Shown here: one piece after another, positions 57,570 through 64,000 of the stretch
Layout: each line of letters starts with the position of its first letter
Position numbering within the stretch: position 1 is the stretch's first letter
Notes under the pieces: model-generated
The model's input: only the letters and a program-made list of their open reading frames with translations
What the model was told of the DNA's origin: nothing
Database searches by the model: none
Assembly (NCBI RefSeq): GCF_008086045.1
Contig: NZ_VSEY01000057.1
Coordinates: 1 to 64,000, forward strand
Reading direction: 5' to 3'
Length of the DNA stretch: 64,000 bases
Origin: Nonomuraea sp. PA05
GTDB taxonomy: Bacteria; Actinomycetota; Actinomycetes; Streptosporangiales; Streptosporangiaceae
Position numbers and translations under genes: made by a program

Positions 57570-58862
57570 TCAGACGCGGTGGCGGGCCAGGTGCTCCAGC
57601 ACCGACTGGTTGGCCTCCCACCCGTCAGGGAACTTCACCGGCACCCCGAGCTGCACCGGCTCCGCCGACGGATGCGCGTCCAGCAGCTCGGCGATGCCCG
57701 CCCTGGCCACCACCACGCACGCGTGCCGGTGCCGTGACGCCAGCACGCACAGCCGCCCCGACTCCAGGTGGAACGCCGTGGCGTCGCGCCGCCCCGACAG
57801 CGGGTGCAGCACGATCGTCACGTCGTACTCGCGGCCCTGCAGCCGGTTCGCCGTGTCCACGGTGATCTCCGCGGGCAGGCCCGCCGCCCTGATGGCCGAC
57901 ACCTGGTCCCGGTGCGCCGCCCCGACCGCGATCCGGTCCGCCGTCACCGGCCGCTCGCCCTGCTCGGACCCGGCCACCGCGCCGCGTTGCAGCAGCCGCT
58001 CGGCCAGCCGCGCCACCGCCTCCACGGCCTCGCCGTCGGTCCGCACGGTGTGCCGGTTCGGCAGCTCCAGCAGCGCCCACCCCGACCTGGCCGCCTCCTC
58101 CAGCGCCCGGTCGTGCACGCCGCCCATGCCGCCCGTCGACAGCTCCAGCCACCGGTCGCCGTGATCGGTGCCGGAGCGGAACCCGGTGAACGGGTAGAAC
58201 GCCCGCGACACCACCGGCGCCGCCGAGGCGGGCAGCCGCCACGAGACCGGCAGCCGGTGCACCGGCAGGTCCGGGTTGTGCCGCAGCAGCACCGACACCG
58301 CGCTCTGCAGCGGGTCCCACGACAGGCCCGACCAGCGGTCGCCGTCCACGATCGAGAACGGGTCGAGCTGCCCGGGGTCGCCCACGAACAGCGCCCGCTC
58401 GAACAGCCCCGCGATCCGCAGCAGCTTGTCCGAGCGCATCTGGTACGCCTCGTCCACGATCGCCCACGGCCACACCCGGTCGCCGATCCACGCCCATTTG
58501 TCGGCCGTGGCGATGACGATGTCCGGGTCGCCCAGGTCCTGGATGCGGGTGCCGACCCGGACGCCGGGCAGCTCCAGCATGCGCAGTGGCGGCACGTACC
58601 CACCGGCCGACAGGCGGCCCACGGTCAGGTGCGGGTGCTTGTCGCAGATCCGCGCCACCAGGTCGTCGACCTGCTCGTTGGTCTGCGCCACGATCATCAG
58701 CGGCTCGCCGGTCGCCGCGATGTGCGCCGCCGCCCGTACGACCAGCGTGGACTTGCCCGCCCCCGGCGGCGAGTCGACCACCACGCCCCGGTGGCGGGGC
58801 AGGTCGGCGAGGACGTTCCTGATGACCTGCTCCGGGCTGAGCGTCGTCTCCTCGCCGGTCAC
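57570..58862 (-). CDS. SF1 helicase/AAA ATPase of a four-gene module
   Basis: 430 residues from a GTG at 58862 (AGGAGGAA at 7-base spacing; overlaps the upstream stop by GTGA). Walker A VVVDSPPGAGKSTL is at residues 27-40. Motif II-like VDEAYQM follows ADKWAWIGD, motif III FVGDPGQLDPFS. Motif V VDTANRLQGREYDVTIV and motif VI-like CVLASRHRHACVVV match UPF1/SF1B and DNA2-type helicases. It is compact, with no nuclease fused; the nuclease is a separate gene in the same operon. Probably translocates or remodels DNA or RNA. Confidence 0.85.
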   Translation of the reverse strand: MTGEETTLSPEQVIRNVLADLPRHRGVVVDSPPGAGKSTLVVRAAAHIAATGEPLMIVAQTNEQVDDLVARICDKHPHLTVGRLSAGGYVPPLRMLELPGVRVGTRIQDLGDPDIVIATADKWAWIGDRVWPWAIVDEAYQMRSDKLLRIAGLFERALFVGDPGQLDPFSIVDGDRWSGLSWDPLQSAVSVLLRHNPDLPVHRLPVSWRLPASAAPVVSRAFYPFTGFRSGTDHGDRWLELSTGGMGGVHDRALEEAARSGWALLELPNRHTVRTDGEAVEAVARLAERLLQRGAVAGSEQGERPVTADRIAVGAAHRDQVSAIRAAGLPAEITVDTANRLQGREYDVTIVLHPLSGRRDATAFHLESGRLCVLASRHRHACVVVARAGIAELLDAHPSAEPVQLGVPVKFPDGWEANQSVLEHLARHRV

Positions 58863-60298
58863 GACCATTCCTCCTGGGCGTCCTCGTCGTCGGGCACGTA
58901 CTCCTGCGGCGGGCCGCCGTGCGTCCACGGCGTGGCCTCGGGCTCGGGCAGGGCGGGGGAGCCCTGGAAGTCGTCGGTCAGCGAGGTGTAGCAGACCCGC
59001 TCGCCGACCTCCGGCACCGCGCCGGGCGCCGGCGTCCTGCCCCGGCCCATGCCCTTGGTGATCTTGAGGGTGACCAGGCCATGCGCGGCCTCCACCAGCT
59101 CGGCGCCCTGGCTGCGGCGCTGCGGGGTGCCCAGCGAGGTGCCGGGCGGCAGGCGTACGGGATCGTCGGTCTTGATCACTACGAGCGGGCGCAGCTTGCG
59201 CGAGCGGCCCTCGCCCTCGGTGTTGTCGGGCACCGTCTCGATCACCTCGCCCGCGAACGCCTCGCCGGTCAGCCGGTACTCGGCCATCACCAGCGGATCG
59301 TCGTAGGCGCGCTGCACGTCGTAGGCGGCCTGCGCACGCTCCATGCGGGCCAGCTTCGCCGCGGCGGTGACCGCGCCGTCGCGCCGCGCCTGCGGCGGCG
59401 CGCCCTCGGCGACGTGCACCGCCATGCCGCTGAACGAGCCGCGGTCCTGCTCCCACCGCTGCGCCACGCTCGCGCCCTCGGGCAGGGCGGCCAGCAGGTC
59501 GATCGCCTGCCACATCAGCCGCCAGGTGGGTTCGAGCTGGGTGCGCAGCGCCTCGGTGACGCGCCCCGTGAGGTGTTCGGCGGACTCGCTCTCCATCGCC
59601 GGGGCGAGCACCTCCGCGTCGAAGCCGGGGTCGGTGGCCGGGCCGGCGGGCGGCCAGATCAGCGGGTCCTCGGCCTCGTCGCTGGGCCCCGTGGTGATCC
59701 AGGCGAGCAGCGCGGCCAGGTTGGCGTCCTCCAGCGAGCTCTGCCCGCTCGCCCAGTGCCGGCCCAGCTCCTCGGTGGCGGCCAGCATCAGCGACGAGCC
59801 AGGGTACGCCGCCCGCTCCCCGAGATAGGTCAGCCACCGCCCCAGCAGCGGCACCGACTCCGGCACCGGGTAGGGGCCGTCGGTGCGGCGGAAGCGGGTC
59901 GAGCGGCCGAGCAGCCGGGTGAAGGCCACCCCCGTCCGGTTCGGGACGATCAGCTGCGGGGCGTCGATCGCCCGCTCGTACGGATCGGCGTTCTTGCGCT
60001 CCACCGACTCGGTGTCGTTCATGAAGCCCTCGATGTAGGGCAGCAGCACCGCGGCCACCTCGGCGGCCCAGGCGAAGCGCAGGTCGCGGTTGCGCGGCTG
60101 GGTGACCACGAGCAGCCGCGGCCGCTCCCGGTCGGTGCCGAGCATCGCGGCCAGCGGCGCCGCGGCCTCGCCCGACAGCTTGAGCGGGATGAACACCATG
60201 GGACGGTCGGACAGGTGGCAGTGCCTGACGGTCGCGACGGGCTGCGCGACGCCCTCGTCCAGGGCGCGCAGCCGGGCTAGCGAGGTCAGCAGGCTCAT
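58859..60298 (-). CDS. Unknown large protein of the helicase-nuclease module
   Basis: 479 residues with no domain I recognise. No membrane segments. Segments of note: HLSDRPMVFIPLKLSGEAA and RPRLLVVTQPRNRDLRF at the N-terminus, PNRTGVAFTRLLGRSTRFRR, and a C-terminal PLVVIKTDDPVRLPPGT followed by an acidic tail (DDEDAQEEW). The stop overlaps the helicase start. It might be a scaffold or target-recognition subunit; nothing proves this. Confidence 0.7.
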   Translation of the reverse strand: MSLLTSLARLRALDEGVAQPVATVRHCHLSDRPMVFIPLKLSGEAAAPLAAMLGTDRERPRLLVVTQPRNRDLRFAWAAEVAAVLLPYIEGFMNDTESVERKNADPYERAIDAPQLIVPNRTGVAFTRLLGRSTRFRRTDGPYPVPESVPLLGRWLTYLGERAAYPGSSLMLAATEELGRHWASGQSSLEDANLAALLAWITTGPSDEAEDPLIWPPAGPATDPGFDAEVLAPAMESESAEHLTGRVTEALRTQLEPTWRLMWQAIDLLAALPEGASVAQRWEQDRGSFSGMAVHVAEGAPPQARRDGAVTAAAKLARMERAQAAYDVQRAYDDPLVMAEYRLTGEAFAGEVIETVPDNTEGEGRSRKLRPLVVIKTDDPVRLPPGTSLGTPQRRSQGAELVEAAHGLVTLKITKGMGRGRTPAPGAVPEVGERVCYTSLTDDFQGSPALPEPEATPWTHGGPPQEYVPDDEDAQEEWS

Positions 60299-60347
60299 GT
60301 CGGGCGTCTCCGCGGCAGGCGGGTGGTCGGCGGCTTCGTTGGCTGGG

Positions 60348-61478
60348 TCAATTCAGGCACTCTCTGCGCAGGCGTTCGGCGTTGCGGAGCAGCCGGGCGA
60401 TCTCCTCCTGCCCCTCGGCCGGGTCGCGTGACCCGTCGGCCAGGCCCAGCGCCTCGGCCACCGAGGCGACCCCGCCCAGCTCGTCGCGCACCTGCCGGCC
60501 CAGCAGGTCGGAGGCGCCCTCCTGGCGGGCCTCGTCGCGGCAGAAGAAGCACAGGTCGCACGTGGACAGGCAGTCGGGCGCGTACCGGGCGGTGGTCCTG
60601 CGCAGCGCGTCGGCCAGCTCGGCCACCGGCCTGGTGGGCCGGCCGTCCTCGTCGGGCAGCAGGTCGAGGGTGAGGTCGTCGGGCAGGCCGTCGAGCAGCC
60701 GGTCGAGCGTGGTCATGCGGGCGAGCTGGCGGCGCAGCACGGCGAGCTGCTTGCGCACGTCCACCAGGGTCGCGACCGGCCGGTTGGCGAAGTTCTCCGG
60801 GCAGACCAGCACCACGTCGTGGGAGACCTTCGACGGGTCGTGGCCCAGCTCCTCCAGCAGGTTGCGCAGCGCCAGCACGTACACCGCCGCCTGCCGCGCC
60901 GCCGCCGCCACCGCCGACGGCTCGGCCTGGCCGTCGATCACCGCGAACGACTTGATCTCCACGATGTGGAAGCGCCCGCCGAGCTGGAAGGCCACCACGT
61001 CGGGCTCCAGGTACGCGGTGTGCCCGGCGATCCGCAGGCTGAGCAGCGGATGGTCGTACAGGGTGCCCGCCTCCTGCCCCTCGCGCGCCGCCCGGTCGAA
61101 CAGCGCCTTGGTGTGCGCGTGACGCAGGTGCGCGCCGACGTTCTCCACGTCGTGGTAGGCCACCTCGGCGACGGGCAGGCCGAGCACCTCGCGCAGCATG
61201 CGCAGCAGCTCCGCGCAGCCGTCGGCCTTGACCAGCGCCTCGAACAGGTTGCCGCGCGTGATCGCGAACGGCGACTGGCCGAACGGCGCGGGGAAGCCGA
61301 GGTGCCGGGCGGCGGCGTCCTTGTCGATGCCGGCGCCGTCCATGAGGGCGCGGCGGGTGCAGCCGGGGTTCGCGGCCAGCGCCGCGATGGCGCGCGCGTC
61401 GTGCGGCTGCTGCGGGGTCGTGCCCCGCAGCGCGTCGAGCCGGTGCACCTGGTCGCCTTCGCGCTTCAAGCCGCTCAC
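60348..61478 (-). CDS. Cas4/RecB-like PD-(D/E)XK nuclease with a cysteine cluster
   Basis: 376 residues. The nuclease core is RGNLFEALV near 75-83, Asp160 in AYLEPDVVAF, Glu174-x-Lys176 in FHIVEIKSF, and QAAVY (Gln196, Tyr200), which is the Q-x-x-x-Y motif of the RecB/Cas4 group. A C-terminal CLSTCDLCFFC holds four Cys (303, 307, 310, 313) that could ligate an iron-sulphur cluster. The N-terminal part up to 70 is helical. The start overlaps the upstream gene by ATGA. Not next to any cas gene, so it is a Cas4-like but not CRISPR protein. Confidence 0.82.
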   Translation of the reverse strand: MSGLKREGDQVHRLDALRGTTPQQPHDARAIAALAANPGCTRRALMDGAGIDKDAAARHLGFPAPFGQSPFAITRGNLFEALVKADGCAELLRMLREVLGLPVAEVAYHDVENVGAHLRHAHTKALFDRAAREGQEAGTLYDHPLLSLRIAGHTAYLEPDVVAFQLGGRFHIVEIKSFAVIDGQAEPSAVAAAARQAAVYVLALRNLLEELGHDPSKVSHDVVLVCPENFANRPVATLVDVRKQLAVLRRQLARMTTLDRLLDGLPDDLTLDLLPDEDGRPTRPVAELADALRRTTARYAPDCLSTCDLCFFCRDEARQEGASDLLGRQVRDELGGVASVAEALGLADGSRDPAEGQEEIARLLRNAERLRRECLN

Positions 61479-62245
61479 TTGGCCTTCTCCTTCTTGATCG
61501 TGCTCAGCGTAGCGGCGCCGAACAGCCGGGCGGCGTCACCGAGCTGCGCTGTGGCGCGTTCTGCCAGCTCGGCGCGATCCCGCGTGTCGCGTTCCGCGTG
61601 CACGCGCAGCTCGGCGCGGGCCGCCTCGACCACTCGCGCGGGGTCCGGCAGGGCCAGGGTGCCGTCGGTGGCGCCGGGGATGTTCCTGCCCATCCTGATC
61701 AATAAGCGCAGCGCCCGCTCGTCCTCGGAATAGTGTTCCGCGACCGAGATGGCGCAGGTCAGGAAGTCGACGCGGAGGCTGAGCGGGCCGACCACCCGCC
61801 GCTCCAGCGGCCAGGTGCTGAGCGTGAGCAGGCCGCGGGCGGGGGAGAGGCGGTCGGTGAGCGCGGCGCACAGGTAGTACGGGCGCCCGAACGGCGAGGA
61901 GCGGAACGAGCGCTCCTCGTCCCTGCGCAGGCTGGTGAGCTGGCTGCTGCGGATGGTGCCGCCGAAGAACGCGTCGCTGACGGCCACGACCAGCCGGGGC
62001 TGCGCGGCGGCGCCGAGCAGCCGCAGCCCCTGGTGAACCTGCTCGCGCACGGTGACCAGCCGTGCGGGCTCCTCCTTGGACGACACCTGCCGGCCGCTCA
62101 CGAGGGCGTCCCAGGAGCGCTCGGCGCTGCGCAGCTCGGCCCGCAGGACGCGGGCGGTGGCGCTGTCCCTGACCCGCATCGCCTTGCGCACGCCGGCCCG
62201 CAGCTCGTCGATCCGCTGTTCGAGATCGTCCAGCCGGTCACTCAT
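61475..62245 (-). CDS. Unknown coiled-coil protein, first gene of the helicase-nuclease module
   Basis: 256 residues. The N-terminal coiled coil is at about 1-55 (LEQRIDELRAGVRKAMRVRD). The middle has VVAVSDAFFGGTIRSSQLTSLRR, and DRLSPARGLLTLSTWPLERR; the C-terminal about 80 residues are helical and basic. No family recognised. It begins the operon; the downstream nuclease start overlaps its stop (61475-61478). Confidence 0.7.
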   Translation of the reverse strand: MSDRLDDLEQRIDELRAGVRKAMRVRDSATARVLRAELRSAERSWDALVSGRQVSSKEEPARLVTVREQVHQGLRLLGAAAQPRLVVAVSDAFFGGTIRSSQLTSLRRDEERSFRSSPFGRPYYLCAALTDRLSPARGLLTLSTWPLERRVVGPLSLRVDFLTCAISVAEHYSEDERALRLLIRMGRNIPGATDGTLALPDPARVVEAARAELRVHAERDTRDRAELAERATAQLGDAARLFGAATLSTIKKEKAK

Positions 62246-62293
62246 GGCGCGACTGTACCAGCAGTCCCAGTATTTCCCAGTATTTTAGTGGAT

Positions 62294-62983
62294 CTACGTC
62301 GTAAAGGCGTCCGAAACGGCCAGCACCCACGTGCGGTCGTCGGTGAGGAAGCGCTCCAGCCGCAGGCTCTCGGCCGCCAGCGCGGCGGCGAGGTCGCCGT
62401 CGGTGAGCCGCCTGGAGGAGAACGACTGCGTCCACACCTGCTCGTCGCCGTGCGTGTAGCGCATGGTCGCGTGGAACATGCCGGGCGAGACCTCCTCCAC
62501 GGCCGCCATCGTGATCGTGACGTCGCCGTCCTGGCGGCCCAGGCCCACGTGCCAGCGGTCGTGCGCCTCGGCGGGCATCCACTGGATCAGCACCGCGCCG
62601 CCGGGCTTGACGTGCCGCGCGCAGGCGGCCAGCAGCGCCTGCCTGGCGGCGTCGTCCCCCGTGTTGACGAGCTGCGAGGCCAGCATGACCGTGTCGAACC
62701 GTTCGCCGAGCCGCAGCTCCTGCACCCGGGCGACCACCGTGCGCGCGCCGCGCACCCTGGCCAGCATCTCGGGCGACTCGTCCACCGCCACCACCTCGAA
62801 GCCCAGGCCGATGAGCGGGTGCGTCACCCGGCCGACGCCCGCGCCCAGCTCCAGCACGGAGCCGCCCGGCGGGGTGACCCCCGCCACGATCCCGGGCTCG
62901 TCGCGCGCCTCCAGCTTGCTGTAGAACTCGACGGGGGAGCCGTCAGGCGTGATGGGTCCTGGGCCCGTTCCTGTGTTCCGCAT
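62294..62983 (-). CDS. Class I SAM-dependent methyltransferase
   Basis: 229 residues. Motif I is VLELGAGVGRVTHPLI, acidic VVAVDESPEMLARV is strand 2, FDTVMLASQLVNTGDD is motif II-like, and KPGGAVLIQWMP is the post-III motif. It overlaps the RsbW-like gene's 3' end by 41 bases, so it is co-transcribed with it. The substrate is unknown. Confidence 0.85.
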   Translation of the reverse strand: MRNTGTGPGPITPDGSPVEFYSKLEARDEPGIVAGVTPPGGSVLELGAGVGRVTHPLIGLGFEVVAVDESPEMLARVRGARTVVARVQELRLGERFDTVMLASQLVNTGDDAARQALLAACARHVKPGGAVLIQWMPAEAHDRWHVGLGRQDGDVTITMAAVEEVSPGMFHATMRYTHGDEQVWTQSFSSRRLTDGDLAAALAAESLRLERFLTDDRTWVLAVSDAFTT

Positions 62984-63458
62984 ACGTCGAACCTAGCTCC
63001 GGATCAACGCGGTGGGCGATCACTGTTTCCAGCGGCTGACGGTATCGGCCCTCCATGGCGGCCGGGCGCCGCCGGCGCACGCGCAGGCTCAGCAGCGAGC
63101 CCTGGTCGGTGCGCTCCAGCACGACCTCGTCGCACAGGTGCTGGATCACCCAGAGGCCGTAGCCGTGCGAGGCGGTGCGGTCGAGGTCGCCGATGGTCAG
63201 GTGGTCCTGCGTCAGCAGGCCGGCAAAGTCGAGGACGTCCACGACGACGTGACCGGCGTCGGCGCGCGCGGTGATGACGCCCGACTTGCCGCCGTGGTCG
63301 AGGACGTTGGTGACCGCCTCGTTCACGGCCAGCACCAGATCCTCGAGCCGCCGGTCGGGCAGCCCGCTGTGGCGGCCGTGCAGGCGTACCAGATCCCTGA
63401 TCAGGCCGAGGTCGGCCGTGATCGGACACCGTAGTTCGAACTCGAAAACCATGACCAT
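62943..63458 (-). CDS. RsbW-like ATP-binding regulator, degenerate G1 box
   Basis: 171 residues from ATG 63458 (or ATG 63452). The Bergerat N-box is VLAVNEAVTNVLDHG and G2 is SHGYGLWVIQHLCDE. The G1 box D-x-G-x-G is replaced by DVLDFAGLLTQ, so ATP-binding may be weaker than in the other copy at 53813. The methyltransferase gene begins inside its 3' end. A C-terminal basic tail follows the fold. Confidence 0.8.
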   Translation of the reverse strand: MVMVFEFELRCPITADLGLIRDLVRLHGRHSGLPDRRLEDLVLAVNEAVTNVLDHGGKSGVITARADAGHVVVDVLDFAGLLTQDHLTIGDLDRTASHGYGLWVIQHLCDEVVLERTDQGSLLSLRVRRRRPAAMEGRYRQPLETVIAHRVDPELGSTYAEHRNGPRTHHA

Positions 63459-63528
63459 TCTGCCCGCCGAGGGCCGGGAGGAATCCGCGGGCCCTGTTCC
63501 AGCTTTCCACGCTGAAGATCGGCAAACG

Positions 63529-64000
63529 TCAGCCTCCCGCCCCGCTCCCGTCGCCGGAGTGGGCCGGGCGGTAGCACGGCTGCCACATCGCGTCCTGGAC
63601 CTGCTGGACGGGGTCGTCCAGGGCCACCCTGGCCAGGCCTTCCGCGGCCGCCTGCCCGGCGACCGCGACGGCGACCGTGGCCGAGACCGCACGCAGGTTC
63701 TCCACCTCCGGCAGCAGCGACGCGCCCGCCGCCGACACGTCCACCATGCCCGCCACCGCCTCGGCCGCCGCCCGCAGCATGCCGTCGCTGACCCGGCTCG
63801 CCCGGGACACGACCACGCCCAGGCCCACCCCCGGGTACAGCAGCGCGTTGTTGGCCTGGGCGATCGAGTGCTCCACCCCGTCGTACGGGATCGGCTCGAC
63901 CGGCACCCCGGTCGCCACCAGGGCCCGCCCGCCGGTCCAGCGGAGCAGGTCGTCCGGGCTGGCCTCCATGCGCTCGGTCGGGTTGGACAGCGGGAAGACG
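63529..64000 (-). CDS. NAD-dependent malic enzyme, C-terminal part (5' end outside window)
   Basis: About 156 codons visible, open at the window edge. The segments FPLSNPTE, TGGRALVATGVPVEP and QANNALLYPGVGLGVVVSRASR are the C-terminal signature of malic enzyme, with the N-A-L-x-x-P-G-x-G pattern. Converts malate to pyruvate and CO2 with NAD(P)+. The C-terminus ends with PAHSGDGSGAGG. Distinguishing NAD- from NADP-type is not possible from this part. Confidence 0.93.
   Translation of the reverse strand, partial: VFPLSNPTERMEASPDDLLRWTGGRALVATGVPVEPIPYDGVEHSIAQANNALLYPGVGLGVVVSRASRVSDGMLRAAAEAVAGMVDVSAAGASLLPEVENLRAVSATVAVAVAGQAAAEGLARVALDDPVQQVQDAMWQPCYRPAHSGDGSGAGG

Noticed and set aside
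60348..61478. CRISPR-associated Cas4 call
   Set aside because: Motifs are Cas4/RecB-like, but there is no CRISPR array or other cas gene in the window, so only a family-level name is justified.
1..64000. Prophage, integrative element or transposon
   Set aside because: No integrase, recombinase, transposase, structural phage gene, att-like repeat or tRNA gene was seen; base composition is even across the window by eye.

Overview
The window is very GC-rich. It uses GTG starts freely, packs genes with ATGA/GTGA overlaps, and carries a typical actinomycete gene set: SARP regulator, NarL and OmpR two-component pairs, MMPL exporter, DeoR, TetR and XRE-cupin regulators, and RsbW-like ATPases. This points to a filamentous actinomycete chromosome, most likely Streptosporangiaceae-like (Nonomuraea or a relative). 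That placement is inference from gene style, not from a search. There is no rRNA, tRNA, CRISPR array, transposase or integrase, and no gene-free stretch longer than about 300 bases.

Layout. 1-5.3 kb: 6-phosphogluconate dehydrogenase (cut by the window start), a HAD phosphatase, an NAD(P)-binding reductase and a Clp-type AAA+ ATPase. 5.4-12 kb: one long leftward operon carrying a whole PTS (DeoR regulator, PfkB kinase, mannitol-type IIC, IIB and IIA, a zinc dehydrogenase, HPr, EI). 12-16 kb: a secreted serine hydrolase, a methyltransferase, a TetR/DUF1801 divergent pair with a perfect operator palindrome, a YjbR protein and a CBS protein. 15.9-17.9 kb: an XRE-cupin regulator coupled to an aromatic-amino-acid-type decarboxylase. 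17.9-27.9 kb: a compact, apparently undescribed small-molecule cluster (IlvA-like PLP enzyme, methyltransferase, unknown protein, two ATP-grasp ligases, MFS exporter, SARP/NB-ARC regulator). 28-34.7 kb: peptide deformylase, a methyltransferase, hypotheticals, GNAT, a nucleotidyltransferase and a PrpE-type acyl-CoA synthetase. 34.8-37.6 kb: a bacterial NACHT (NLR-like) protein.

37.6-45 kb: three two-component systems, one joined to an ABC-2 exporter. 45-50 kb: an MMPL exporter followed by three tandem paralogues of an unknown coiled-coil membrane protein. 50-57.6 kb: a MurG-like glycosyltransferase, a formylglycine-generating enzyme, Ppx/GppA with a possible leader ORF, an RsbW-like ATPase, TetR plus DHA2 exporter with paired operators, and a two-domain GNAT. 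57.6-62.2 kb: a four-gene leftward module with an SF1 helicase, a Cas4/RecB-like nuclease carrying a cysteine cluster, and two unknown proteins. This is a good candidate for a DNA-processing or defence system. 62.3-64 kb: a methyltransferase, a second RsbW-like ATPase and the 3' end of malic enzyme.

Two cross-cutting sequence features stand out. First, short imperfect repeats copy the 3' ends of genes, often including the stop codon, into the adjoining gap. Second, in-frame tandem repeats recur in the linkers and lids of regulators and transporters. Start codons were chosen by ribosome-binding-site spacing and overlap with the neighbouring gene; family names come from motifs I could read, not from database searches.
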